From: AEGEAN-183 sp964342745
GTDB taxonomy: Bacteria; Pseudomonadota; Gammaproteobacteria; Magnimaribacterales; Magnimaribacteraceae
Assembly: GCA_964342745.1 (NCBI GenBank)
Contig: CAYFFW010000003.1
Span: 1 to 64,000 of the forward strand
DNA: 64,000 nt
Direction of reading: 5' to 3'
Below are positions 1-8,050 of the stretch, piece by piece (the stretch's first letter is position 1; every line of letters begins with the position of its first letter). Below the pieces are notes generated by a model. The model was given only the letters and a program-made list of their open reading frames with translations. It was not told the DNA's origin and ran no database searches. The position numbers and the translations under genes were made by a program.

Positions 1-52
1 CAGGACCAATTCCTTAAAAGGGAACTGCTCTACCAAACTGAGCTAACGGCCC
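1..52 (-). tRNA. tRNA-Lys (anticodon TTT), 3' part cut off by the window edge
   Basis: The minus strand reads a normal tRNA 5' half: acceptor strand GGGCCGT, D-stem GCTC/GAGC with loop AGTTTGGTA, and an anticodon stem GTTCC/GGAAT around loop CTTTTAA, which gives anticodon TTT. It closely resembles E. coli tRNA-Lys. The T-arm and 3' acceptor strand lie beyond base 1. It follows cpoB directly, as lysT follows tol-pal-cpoB in E. coli, so co-transcription with that operon is plausible. Confidence 0.93.
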
Positions 53-84
53 AAAGAAATTCGTATATTAAAGCTTTAAGCAAG

Positions 85-765
85 TTAATTCGACTCCTGA
101 AGCAAAGTTTTCATAGATTTTTTTGCTAACTCAGCAGCTCCTGTTTCTGGAAAATCTGAAATTAGTTTCGAATAATAAGTGTTTGCTTCTTCTTCATTTC
201 CAAGAACCTCTTCAACTAACCCTAATTTGTATAAGGAATCCGCTACTCTGTTGTGATTGCTATATTTTTGAATAACCACTAGATAATTCTCTCTGGCATC
301 TAGAAATTGTCCCTGAGCTGAAAATAATTCTCCTGACCAAAAATAAGAATCCGCTGAATATTCTCCGTCTGGGAATGTAATTATTAGCTCTTGAAATACC
401 CCTAAAGCTTCTGAATATCTTGATTCTTCAAAAAATATAAGTGCTTTTTTGTAAAGGTCTACCTCTTCTGAGTTATTAGCATTTTGTGGTAATACAGAAC
501 CTTGTTCTAAATCATCTACCTCATTTGAAAGTAAACTATGCAGCCTTTTATCTAAGTCCAGATATCTTTGCTGTTGCAACTCTTGGTAACGTTCAATTAA
601 ATAAGTATTCTCTTCTATTAAATTCCTTAAAGTTGCTATTTCTTGTTCTAAAATGCTTATCTTTTGATAAATTAAATCTAAGGACTCCTCTTCTGTAAAA
701 AGTTCCATAGGTAAAACTATAGACAACAAAAAAGTTGAAATTAAAGCTTTTTTCAAATTAAACAA
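85..765 (-). CDS. cpoB: CpoB (YbgF), Tol-Pal accessory periplasmic TPR protein
   Basis: Periplasmic protein that in E. coli coordinates septal peptidoglycan synthesis by PBP1B with outer-membrane constriction by Tol-Pal. The 226 aa show an N-terminal hydrophobic signal segment (about 5-20), a coiled coil (about 28-75) and C-terminal TPR units (about 100-220, with YKKALIFFEESRYSEAL and later repeats). E. coli CpoB is about 263 aa. The start is a TTG three bases after the pal stop codon. The first internal ATG (residue 20) would remove the signal peptide, so TTG is preferred. Last protein gene of the tol operon, just before tRNA-Lys. Confidence 0.9.
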   Translation of the reverse strand: MFNLKKALISTFLLSIVLPMELFTEEESLDLIYQKISILEQEIATLRNLIEENTYLIERYQELQQQRYLDLDKRLHSLLSNEVDDLEQGSVLPQNANNSEEVDLYKKALIFFEESRYSEALGVFQELIITFPDGEYSADSYFWSGELFSAQGQFLDARENYLVVIQKYSNHNRVADSLYKLGLVEEVLGNEEEANTYYSKLISDFPETGAAELAKKSMKTLLQESN

Positions 766-768
766 ACT

Positions 769-1236
769 TTATAGTATTTTTATAACAGCTCTTCTATTTT
801 TAGACCAAGAGGTTTCGTTAGAACCATTTGCTACAGGTCTTTCTTCTCCATAACTCACTGTTGAGATCTTACTGGAGGAAACACCATTAACTTGAAGCAT
901 TTCTGCAACTTCATTGGCTCTCTTCTCTCCCAAAGCTAAATTATATTCTCTGGTACCTCTTTCATCGCAATGACCTTCAATTCTTACATTTGCGCCACTA
1001 GACTTTATTATTCCGGCCAATGAACGAATATCAGACATAGCTGCGTTACTTAGATTGTACTTATCATATTCAAAATATATTGTTCCTCCATCTTCACCAA
1101 CAGAATCAGAATATTCAGATTGAGAGATAGCAGAGGCCGTCTCTGTTTCAACTGCTCTATCCATAGAGACAGAAGCACATCCACTAAAAGTACAAATTAC
1201 AGCCGCTAAAACTAAAAATTGATCAAATAAACTCAT
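769..1236 (-). CDS. pal: Pal, peptidoglycan-associated outer-membrane lipoprotein
   Basis: Outer-membrane lipoprotein that binds peptidoglycan and TolB, tying the outer membrane to the wall during constriction. The signal peptide ends in a lipobox FSGC with Cys20. The OmpA-like domain spans about residues 52-155, starting TIYFEYDKYNLS, with the meso-DAP-binding region NLALGEKRANEV near 99-110. Length 155 aa is close to the family norm (E. coli 173). ATG is preceded by a good Shine-Dalgarno, TAAAGGAGTT (1241-1250), so Pal may be translated independently of tolB, 72 bases upstream. Confidence 0.96.
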   Translation of the reverse strand: MSLFDQFLVLAAVICTFSGCASVSMDRAVETETASAISQSEYSDSVGEDGGTIYFEYDKYNLSNAAMSDIRSLAGIIKSSGANVRIEGHCDERGTREYNLALGEKRANEVAEMLQVNGVSSSKISTVSYGEERPVANGSNETSWSKNRRAVIKIL

Positions 1237-1308
1237 ATTTAACTCCTTTAGATAATTATACTTTTTTTTATTTGAAATAGCCTCTAGGAATTAAAGAAGA
1301 CTTAATTA

Positions 1309-2607
1309 TTATTTATTGGTAGAGATCAGAAGAGGAGACCAGCTGGGCTCTCTAACTTCTCCCAACCCAGTTGGAAGAATAAATTTTGTTTTTCCATCAA
1401 TAGATAACCCTGCAAGAATATCTTTATCGCCTTCTTTAGTTGCGTAAATTATAACCTTGCCATTAGGAGAGATAGTTGGCGATTCATCAAGCTTTGTATC
1501 ACTTAATATTCTTAACTTACCAGAACGTAAATTTTGTATTGCAATATGGAATATACCTTTTCTCCTGTGAACAAAGACTATACTCTTGCCATCAGGTAGA
1601 TACCTTGCTCTAGCATTATAAGTTCCTTCAAATGTCCTTCTCCTTATTTTTTTGCTGGATACATTCATTTCATAAATTTGAGGCGTTCCGCTCCTGTTAG
1701 AAGTGAAAATTATCTTTTTTCCATTAGGAGACCAATCTGGTTCAGTATCAATACCAAAATGATCGGTTAACTGTCTCCACGAATCTTTTTCTAAGTTATA
1801 GCTGTAAATATCAGGGTTGCCTTCCTTAGAAAGTACAGCAGCTAAATATTTATCAGAAGGAGACCAATTTGGTGAGCTGTTTATTCCCTTTTGAAGTTTT
1901 AACCCTCTTCTATTTGCATTGTAAATATTTTGTATAAAGATTCTTGAAGTACCTTCTTCAAAAGAAACATAAGCTAAATTTTTACCACTTGAAGACCAGC
2001 TTGGAGACATTAAGGGTTGGTTTGAAGAAAAAATAACTGAGTCATTTTGACCGTCAATGTCAGCTACTCTAAGAGAAAATCTTCCTGTTAAAGAGTCTTC
2101 CTTGCTTATATAAGAAATCTTGGTTGAAAATATACCCGGCAAACCTTTTATCTCTGTATAAATTCTGTCACTAATTGCATGTCCTAGAGAACTTAAATAT
2201 ATGCTTGATCCTACTGATATTCCTCTTTTTACAAGCCTTTTCCTTGTTACATTAAATATAGAGAAATTTACAATTACGTCATCAGAGTTATCTCCTTCAT
2301 AAGCAGATCCAAGAACTAAGTAATCAACATCAAGAATCTTCCAATCTCTATAAAAAATTTCTTCTTCTGTTTTTGGAAGACTTAACATTTCTTTTGGGGA
2401 CAAAGACTCGAACTCTCCAAAAGATTCAAGATCAGAAGATATAATCTGATGTAAATATTTTTTTGGTGGCTCCTTCAGATTCCAAGATATTGGAACTATA
2501 GCAATACGTATGGGGTCCTCTATTCCTTCAGTTATTTCTATTCTCAAATCAGAAAAAAGGTAATTACAAAAACTCAATAATACAATTGAAAATATCTTAT
2601 AAACCAT
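1309..2607 (-). CDS. tolB: TolB, periplasmic beta-propeller protein of Tol-Pal
   Basis: Periplasmic TolB switches between Pal and TolA/colicin partners and releases Pal for re-use at the septum. The 432 aa start with a signal peptide (about 1-19). An alpha/beta N-terminal domain follows (about 20-165), then WD40-like PD40 propeller repeats (about 170-425) with recurring SPSWSSSGKNLAYVS and EPDWSPNGKKIIFTS type motifs. Length matches the family. Starts two bases after the tolA stop, so translation is probably coupled. Confidence 0.96.
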   Translation of the reverse strand: MVYKIFSIVLLSFCNYLFSDLRIEITEGIEDPIRIAIVPISWNLKEPPKKYLHQIISSDLESFGEFESLSPKEMLSLPKTEEEIFYRDWKILDVDYLVLGSAYEGDNSDDVIVNFSIFNVTRKRLVKRGISVGSSIYLSSLGHAISDRIYTEIKGLPGIFSTKISYISKEDSLTGRFSLRVADIDGQNDSVIFSSNQPLMSPSWSSSGKNLAYVSFEEGTSRIFIQNIYNANRRGLKLQKGINSSPNWSPSDKYLAAVLSKEGNPDIYSYNLEKDSWRQLTDHFGIDTEPDWSPNGKKIIFTSNRSGTPQIYEMNVSSKKIRRRTFEGTYNARARYLPDGKSIVFVHRRKGIFHIAIQNLRSGKLRILSDTKLDESPTISPNGKVIIYATKEGDKDILAGLSIDGKTKFILPTGLGEVREPSWSPLLISTNK

Positions 2608-2609
2608 AA

Positions 2610-3221
2610 TTAATCCTTAGGATTAAAAACTAAAGTAAACTTTCTAAAATGATCATCAAATAACTTCCTGTCCATATCTAAATCATAGAATCTTGATACC
2701 TTTTCAACAGCATTAAGAGCTGAATTATCAAAAGCTAAACTTCCACTTGTCTTTATCATTTGAACTTGAATAACTTCTCCAGTTGGGACTAAAGTGAGAG
2801 ATATCTCTACTGAGATGCCTTGAGTAATACCAGTTGGTTGTTTCCAGTTAGCCATAATTTGAGTTTTTATTAAATTTGAATAATAAGAAATTTGTTCAAA
2901 AGTTGAGTCGATATCATTTTTCTTCAACCCATCAATTACATGCCTTCTTTCTAAGTCAATAGACTCTATCTCAGATTTTGGATTGGCTATTTCTATTGTT
3001 TTAGGTCGGATTAAAGGATCATTAATTATTACCTCTTTAGCCATTCTAGGTTTTATTTTTTTTTGATCGGCTTTGGGTGATTCAAATATTAGATAGGCTG
3101 GAATAGGATCAATTTGATTAATTGCATATAAGTCTTTTATCTGAAAGAAATTAGTAAAAGACAAAACTAGACCTATGTGAAATAAAAAAGAAATAAAAAA
3201 CCCTGAGAGGTAATTCTGCAT
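2610..3221 (-). CDS. tolA: TolA, short form of the envelope-spanning energy transducer
   Basis: Inner-membrane protein that carries proton-motive-force work from TolQR to TolB-Pal. It has one N-terminal membrane segment (about 7-26) and a C-terminal TolA/TonB-like domain (about 113-200, with MANWKQPTGI and VQMIKTSGSLAFDNSAL). Between them is a linker of only about 85 residues with proline and charged stretches. It lacks the long Ala/Lys-rich helix that makes E. coli TolA 421 aa; this one is 203 aa. Identity rests on order (tolR-tolA-tolB) and the C-terminal domain. Confidence 0.9.
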   Translation of the reverse strand: MQNYLSGFFISFLFHIGLVLSFTNFFQIKDLYAINQIDPIPAYLIFESPKADQKKIKPRMAKEVIINDPLIRPKTIEIANPKSEIESIDLERRHVIDGLKKNDIDSTFEQISYYSNLIKTQIMANWKQPTGITQGISVEISLTLVPTGEVIQVQMIKTSGSLAFDNSALNAVEKVSRFYDLDMDRKLFDDHFRKFTLVFNPKD

Positions 3222-3223
3222 AT

Positions 3224-3649
3224 CTACTTTGAAGGAGGTTGAGTAATTAAACCTACATCTTTTGCACCTGAAGATTGAAGTACAGACATTAACTCCATTA
3301 CTTTCTGGTATTTAACGTCACCATCCCCCCTAACTATGACCTGTAAAGAGGGATTAGCATTTAGTATTTTTTTAACTTGAAGAGAGATGTCATCTAGATT
3401 TAAAGGCATATTTCTTGTTGCTTGAGTTTCAAGAAAAAAGACCCCATCAGACTTTATTGAAACTATCAAAGGATCACTTTTTTCTCTAGGTAAAGGCTCA
3501 GAAAGAGTTTCAGGGAGATTAACTAGCACTCCTTGTACCATTAACGGTGCTGATATCATAAAGACAACCAAAAGCACCAACATAACATCTATATAAGGGA
3601 CTACGTTAATTTCAGAGAGAAGAGTTCTTCTTCGCCTTCTTGAAGTCAT
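3224..3649 (-). CDS. tolR: TolR, ExbD-type proton-channel partner
   Basis: Forms the TolQ-TolR proton-driven motor that powers TolA. The 141 aa have a basic N-terminus (RRRRR), one membrane helix (about 17-38) carrying the conserved proton-pathway aspartate as Asp21 in VVPYIDVMLVLL, and a periplasmic ExbD domain ending with the usual VMELMSVLQSSGAKDVGLIT pattern. ATG overlaps the tolQ stop in an ATGA arrangement, typical of translational coupling. Confidence 0.96.
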   Translation of the reverse strand: MTSRRRRRTLLSEINVVPYIDVMLVLLVVFMISAPLMVQGVLVNLPETLSEPLPREKSDPLIVSIKSDGVFFLETQATRNMPLNLDDISLQVKKILNANPSLQVIVRGDGDVKYQKVMELMSVLQSSGAKDVGLITQPPSK

Positions 3650-4308
3650 TTTTTGTAAAGATCTCTATGTAAAACAATAGTAAATTCATCCATAAAATCT
3701 TCGAAGCTAGAAAGTAAAGATTCAACCGAAGTTGTGTACCTGTTATAAGCAATTAAAGCTGGGATAGCAGCGAAAAGACCTATAGCTGTGGCTATTAAAG
3801 CTTCTGAGATTCCTGGTGCTACTGTAGCCAGCGTAGCTTGATTAGTTTCAGCTAACCCTCTAAAAGAATTCATTATCCCCCAAACAGTTCCGAATAGACC
3901 TATGTAAGGGGAAGCAGATGCTACTGTTGCTAAAAAAGGCAAATGTTTCTCTAATTCTGCCTGTTCTCTTGAAAGTGAAATTCTCATTGCCCTTTCAGCA
4001 CCCTCTAAAACTGTTTCAGGTTGTTGATTACGAATATTCTTAAATTCTTCGTAACCTGATCTAAAAATACATTCTGCCCCAATTGGTAAATTACTTTCTT
4101 CATTCCCTTTTTGAAAGACTGTTTCGAGACCTGCATCTGACCAAAACAAATCTTCAAAATTAAGTAGTTCTTGTTTAGATTTATTTAGGTAAATCCATCT
4201 TTCAAGAATAATCATCCAAGAAAAAATAGAAGCGAGCATAAGTAATACAATAACAAGCTGAACTACCAAGCTAGCGTTAAGAAAAAGATCAATAATTGAA
4301 TAAGACAT
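3646..4308 (-). CDS. tolQ: TolQ, MotA/TolQ/ExbB proton-channel subunit
   Basis: Inner-membrane pentameric channel subunit of the Tol motor. Three membrane helices are visible: about 14-36, 125-148 (ASPYIGLFGTVWGIMNSF) and 160-190 (ATVAPGISEALIATAIGLFA). The last two line the channel in this family, and their Gly/Thr/Ala pattern is intact. Length 220 aa is normal (E. coli 230). Follows ybgC by four bases and overlaps tolR. Confidence 0.97.
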   Translation of the reverse strand: MSYSIIDLFLNASLVVQLVIVLLMLASIFSWMIILERWIYLNKSKQELLNFEDLFWSDAGLETVFQKGNEESNLPIGAECIFRSGYEEFKNIRNQQPETVLEGAERAMRISLSREQAELEKHLPFLATVASASPYIGLFGTVWGIMNSFRGLAETNQATLATVAPGISEALIATAIGLFAAIPALIAYNRYTTSVESLLSSFEDFMDEFTIVLHRDLYKK

Positions 4309-4312
4309 ATTT

Positions 4313-4723
4313 TTATAATAATGATTTCATACCTTGGTATAAGTTACTAGGTAGAGGTTTTGGTTTAAAATCCAATATATCTAAACAACCACATTTAATC
4401 ACCCCTCCACATAAAGTTTCATCAGAGTCGTTTAATATCATTTGATTAAAATCAAAACTAACCTTTCCGGCTTTAATGATTTGGGTCTCAACTTTAATTT
4501 GCTGATCTAGACGAGCAGGTCTTTTAAACTCTATTGATACTTCTCTAACTACAAAAATTGAGCCTTCCTGCATAAGCTCTTTCTGTTGATATCCTATTTC
4601 CCTTAGATATTCTGTTCTAGCCCTTTCAAAAAATTTTAAATAATTTGCATAATAAACAACACCCTGAGCATCTGTATCCTCGTAATATATTTTGATTGGG
4701 AAAATATGTCTTCTAAGCATCAT
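4313..4723 (-). CDS. ybgC: YbgC, hotdog-fold acyl-CoA thioesterase
   Basis: Thioesterase that opens tol-pal operons in many proteobacteria and is thought to act on acyl-CoA or acyl-ACP near the inner membrane. The catalytic signature YEDTDAQGVVYYANYLKFFERAR is near residues 14-36, with the family aspartate in EDTDAQG. At 136 aa it is the expected size. The first two codons are both ATG. Its start overlaps the end of the upstream nuclease gene by 11 bases, implying coupled expression. Confidence 0.94.
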   Translation of the reverse strand: MMLRRHIFPIKIYYEDTDAQGVVYYANYLKFFERARTEYLREIGYQQKELMQEGSIFVVREVSIEFKRPARLDQQIKVETQIIKAGKVSFDFNQMILNDSDETLCGGVIKCGCLDILDFKPKPLPSNLYQGMKSLL

Positions 4724-5123
4724 TTATTTCAATGTCTTGGGTATAAAGATGCTTTATAAGATAGATAAAATCTTCCCATAGTAGATCAGCTGTAAAAGGG
4801 GAATTATTATCAAGACTTGGGTTAATAGCCCACAAAGGCAATCTTACTTTTATAGGTCTTCTATTAAACTTATACACAAGAGCAGGAATACCATCTTCAC
4901 TAGTAGAATCTAAGACTTGTTGCCACCAGGCTTCCAAGGGTTCAGCACCTGTTCCATATCTTTTGCATTCAATATGCCATCTTCCTAACATTAAGTCTGG
5001 TAAATGTTTTTCTCTGGTCTGTTCTAAAATTCTTCTTATACTATTTTTTAATCCTAGATCTGAAGTTAAAAGATTTCCTATTTCTCTTTCAAATGAAGCA
5101 CCTTTATTTCTTGAATTTGTCAT
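4713..5123 (-). CDS. PD-(D/E)XK nuclease resembling Hjc-type Holliday junction resolvase, in the ruvCAB position
   Basis: A 136-aa protein with a PD-(D/E)XK nuclease arrangement: Lys7-Gly8 and Glu12 in KGASFERE, Asp43 in LPDLM, and Glu52-x-Lys54 in HIECK. The KG-x3-ERE opening and a later GIPALVYKF segment (about 98-106) are like archaeal Hjc resolvases, where the same E-D-ExK residues bind metal. It sits exactly between yebC and ybgC, where Pseudomonas and relatives carry ruvC-ruvA-ruvB. Function as a resolvase is inference from motif and position. It could instead be a different DNA nuclease of this fold. It starts two bases after the yebC stop and overlaps ybgC. Confidence 0.72.
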   Translation of the reverse strand: MTNSRNKGASFEREIGNLLTSDLGLKNSIRRILEQTREKHLPDLMLGRWHIECKRYGTGAEPLEAWWQQVLDSTSEDGIPALVYKFNRRPIKVRLPLWAINPSLDNNSPFTADLLWEDFIYLIKHLYTQDIEINDA

Positions 5124-5125
5124 AA

Positions 5126-5872
5126 CTAATCTATGTGCTCAACAATCTCCTCAGGAAAGTCAGCATTAGAGTGAACATTTTGAGTATCATCTAAATCTTC
5201 TAAAGATTCCAAAAGTTTGTATATCTTTATAGAGGTCTCTAAATCGGTGGAAATACTTGTTTCAGGAACCAAGGTAATTTCTGCTTCCTTGGTCTCTATG
5301 TTTTCTGCGTTTAGAGAGCTCTTAACTGACTCAAAGTCTTCTACTTTAGTAGAGATGGTTATTGTTTGATCTAAGTTCTCTTCAATGTCTTCTGCTCCCG
5401 CCTCTATAGCAACCTCCATTATTTGATCCAAATTTGAATTGTTAGATATTTGAAGAAGTCCTTTCTTTAGAAAAAGATAAGAAACTGAGCCATCTGTTCC
5501 TAGGCTTCCCCCTGCCTTAGAAAAAGCATGTCTTACTTCGGCAACTGTCCTGTTGTTATTATCAGTCATAGATTCAACCATAATTGCAACACCACCAGGT
5601 CCATAGCCTTCAAAAATAACTTCTTCTAAGTTGTCTCCTTCTGCAGAACCTGAGCCTCTTTGAATTGCTCTTTCAATAGTGTCTTTAGGCATGTTTGCAG
5701 AAAGTGCTTTATCCAAAGCTGTCCTAAGTCTTGGATTATCTTCTGGTAGAGGACCACCTAACTTAGAAGAGACGGTGAGCTCTCTAATTAAACGAGAAAA
5801 TAATTTTCCTCTTTTTGCATCTTGTCTGCCTTTACGGTGCTTTATATTTGCCCATTTAGAATGCCCAGCCAT
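5126..5872 (-). CDS. yebC: YebC/PmpR family protein
   Basis: Conserved YebC-family protein, variously described as a transcription regulator and, for some members, a translation factor helping ribosomes through proline-rich stretches. The 248 aa start with the invariant MAGHSKWANIKHRKG and contain FEGYGPGGVAIMVE and VRHAFSKAGGSLGTDGSVSY, as in all family members. Full length. Lies two bases after aspS, which is the usual aspS-yebC pairing in gammaproteobacteria. Confidence 0.96.
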   Translation of the reverse strand: MAGHSKWANIKHRKGRQDAKRGKLFSRLIRELTVSSKLGGPLPEDNPRLRTALDKALSANMPKDTIERAIQRGSGSAEGDNLEEVIFEGYGPGGVAIMVESMTDNNNRTVAEVRHAFSKAGGSLGTDGSVSYLFLKKGLLQISNNSNLDQIMEVAIEAGAEDIEENLDQTITISTKVEDFESVKSSLNAENIETKEAEITLVPETSISTDLETSIKIYKLLESLEDLDDTQNVHSNADFPEEIVEHID

Positions 5873-5874
5873 AC

Positions 5875-7647
5875 CTAATCATCCTTATCTAAAGTTATCT
5901 GTAATTCATTTAATTGCTCCTGAGAAGCCTCACCCGGTGCTTCGGTCATTAAACAAGATGCAGTTTGTGTTTTAGGAAAGGCTATTACATCTCTAATAGA
6001 CTCTGAAGAAGTCATAAGCATTATTAATCGATCATACCCAATTGCTAGACCAGCATGTGGAGGGCATCCATGTTGTAAAGCCGATAATAAAAATCCAAAC
6101 TTTTCTTCGCTTTCTTTTTTGTCTATTCCCAATATTCCTAAAACAGAAGAAAGCATTTCATGATCATGGATTCTCACAGAACCTCCTCCAAGTTCAATAC
6201 CATTAAGAACAAGATCATAAGCATCTGATAAACAAGATAGCGGGTCTTCTTCTAACTCTTCCTTGCTACATTTAGGGGAAGTAAAAGGATGATGTAAGGG
6301 AGTAATTTCCTTGCTTGCATTAAGCTCAAACATAGGAAAATCTACAATCCAGCATGGAGCCCATTCTCTCTCTAATAAATCTAGATCTTTTCCTAGCTCT
6401 ACTCTTAAAGCTCCCAAAGATTCGTTTACTATTTTCTTCGGACCGGCGCCAAAGAAGACAATATCGCCTTTTTCTATTTTAAGTTGTGTTAAGAGCTGTG
6501 TAATAACTTCATCCTCTAAAAATTTGATGATAGGTGATTGAAGACCTTCCCTTCCTTTACTAGGATCATCTACCCTTATATAAGCCAAACCTTTAGCACC
6601 AAAATTAGATACAAAATTTGTATATTCATCTATTTGCTTCCTAGTTAATACCTCACCTCCAGGAACTCTCAAACAAGCAACCCTAGAACCTTCAGAATTA
6701 GCAGGTTCATTAAATACTTTAAACTCTGTTTTTAGGAAAAGATCTGAAACATCTTCAAAAATTAGGGGATTTCTTAAATCAGGTTTATCACTACCAAAAT
6801 TCATAATGGCATCTTGATAAGTCATAGTAGAAAACTTACCTAAGTCTACATTTAAAACTTCTAAAAATATTTTCTTAATCAAATCTGTTACCAGATTAAT
6901 TACATCTTCTGAGCCAACAAAAGAGCTCTCTAAATCTATTTGAGTAAATTCAGGCTGTCTATCTGCGCGAAGGTCTTCATCTCTAAAACATCTTGCAAAC
7001 TGATAATATTTTTGAAACCCAGAAGCCATTAAGGTCTGTTTAAAAAGCTGAGGTGATTGAGGTAAAGCAAAAAATGATCCAGGATAGGTTCTGCTCGGCA
7101 CTAAATAATCTCTTGCTCCCTCCGGGGTAGCCTTAGTCAATAAAGGTGTCTCAATTTCTAAAAAATCATTATTTTCAAAAAAATCTCTTATACACTTGGA
7201 GGCCTTAGACCTTAACCTAAGATTGTTTTGCATTTCTTTTCTTCTTAAATCTAAAAACCTGTATTTAAGTCTAGTTTCTTCACCAACAGAAGAGTACTCA
7301 TCCAATTGAAAAGGAATTGGTAAAGAAGGGTTAAGAATGTTTAAAGATGATCCAACTATCTCTATTTCTCCTGTGTCGAGATCTTTATTGACAGTTCCTT
7401 TTGGTCTTTCTCTAACTTTTCCTTCAACCATGATTACAAATTCATTTCTACATGTTTCAGCAAGAGCAAAAATTTCTTTTAGTTCTGGATTGTAGACTAC
7501 CTGAACTAGTCCAGAATCATCTCTTAAATCAAAGAAGATAACTCCTCCATGATCTCTCCTTCTATGTATCCATCCACTTAATTTAACTTCAGAATTAACA
7601 TCTTTCTTAGAAACAGACCCGCATTTATTATTTGTTAGATTCTTCAT
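5875..7647 (-). CDS. aspS: Aspartyl-tRNA synthetase, probably non-discriminating type
   Basis: Class II synthetase charging tRNA-Asp, and possibly tRNA-Asn. The 590 aa contain an N-terminal OB-fold anticodon-binding domain (about 1-110), class II motif 2 with FRDEDLRADRQPEFTQIDLE, the bacterial GAD insertion, and motif 3 near the end (GLAIGYDRLIMLM). The anticodon domain reads RRRDHGG (His33), like the Pseudomonas enzyme whose His31 is reported as a determinant of relaxed tRNA-Asn recognition. With gatCAB also in this window, indirect Asn-tRNA synthesis is plausible. Confidence 0.96.
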   Translation of the reverse strand: MKNLTNNKCGSVSKKDVNSEVKLSGWIHRRRDHGGVIFFDLRDDSGLVQVVYNPELKEIFALAETCRNEFVIMVEGKVRERPKGTVNKDLDTGEIEIVGSSLNILNPSLPIPFQLDEYSSVGEETRLKYRFLDLRRKEMQNNLRLRSKASKCIRDFFENNDFLEIETPLLTKATPEGARDYLVPSRTYPGSFFALPQSPQLFKQTLMASGFQKYYQFARCFRDEDLRADRQPEFTQIDLESSFVGSEDVINLVTDLIKKIFLEVLNVDLGKFSTMTYQDAIMNFGSDKPDLRNPLIFEDVSDLFLKTEFKVFNEPANSEGSRVACLRVPGGEVLTRKQIDEYTNFVSNFGAKGLAYIRVDDPSKGREGLQSPIIKFLEDEVITQLLTQLKIEKGDIVFFGAGPKKIVNESLGALRVELGKDLDLLEREWAPCWIVDFPMFELNASKEITPLHHPFTSPKCSKEELEEDPLSCLSDAYDLVLNGIELGGGSVRIHDHEMLSSVLGILGIDKKESEEKFGFLLSALQHGCPPHAGLAIGYDRLIMLMTSSESIRDVIAFPKTQTASCLMTEAPGEASQEQLNELQITLDKDD

Positions 7648-7657
7648 TACTTAACCT

Positions 7658-7954
7658 TTAAGAACTTTTTGATTTAATTTCTTTTTTCTTAGATTCCTTC
7701 TTTTTACCTTTTTCTTTTGGACTGCTTTTATTTAACGATTTTTCTTTATCGCTATCGCTTTTAGCTAAATTCTTCTTTTTACCTGTTTTAAAATCAGTCT
7801 CATACCATCCTGTTCCCTTTAGTCTAAAAGAAGGTGCAGTTGGAACTTGTTGAAGTTCAGGATTCTTAGATTTAAAAGAATCAAGTTCAGATATCTTCAT
7901 CTGAACTTCAATCAATTTTCTTTTACCTTTTTCTTTAAAAACGTAAGTGGGCAT
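7658..7954 (-). CDS. FmdB/zinc-ribbon family small protein that has lost its cysteines
   Basis: A 98-aa protein recognisable as the FmdB-like gene that precedes aspS in many gammaproteobacteria. It begins MPTYVF and has the conserved block FRLKGTGWYETDFKTGKKKNL (about 50-70). Normal members carry two CxxC zinc knuckles; no cysteine is present here. The C-terminal third is almost entirely Lys/Ser/Asp/Glu and is probably disordered. Function of the family is not settled. An extended -10 promoter lies just upstream, so this is likely the first gene of the aspS-tol operon. Confidence 0.82.
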   Translation of the reverse strand: MPTYVFKEKGKRKLIEVQMKISELDSFKSKNPELQQVPTAPSFRLKGTGWYETDFKTGKKKNLAKSDSDKEKSLNKSSPKEKGKKKESKKKEIKSKSS

Positions 7955-7969
7955 ACTACTTTAATGAGG

Positions 7970-7978
7970 ATTATACCA
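7970..7978 (-). promoter_or_regulatory. Extended -10 promoter for the FmdB-like/aspS/yebC/tol operon
   Basis: The minus strand reads TGGTATAAT, a perfect TATAAT box (7970-7975) with the TGn extension. A clear -35 is not seen, which the extended -10 can offset. It lies about 16 bases from the ATG of the FmdB-like gene, in the only divergent gap of this region (7955-8050, shared with proS). Confidence 0.6.
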
Positions 7979-8050
7979 ATTTAAGCTTATTAACTTATTA
8001 TCTCGTTTAGTCTTTTACTAAATGTTAAGATTAAAAAGATAATTTTAAGC

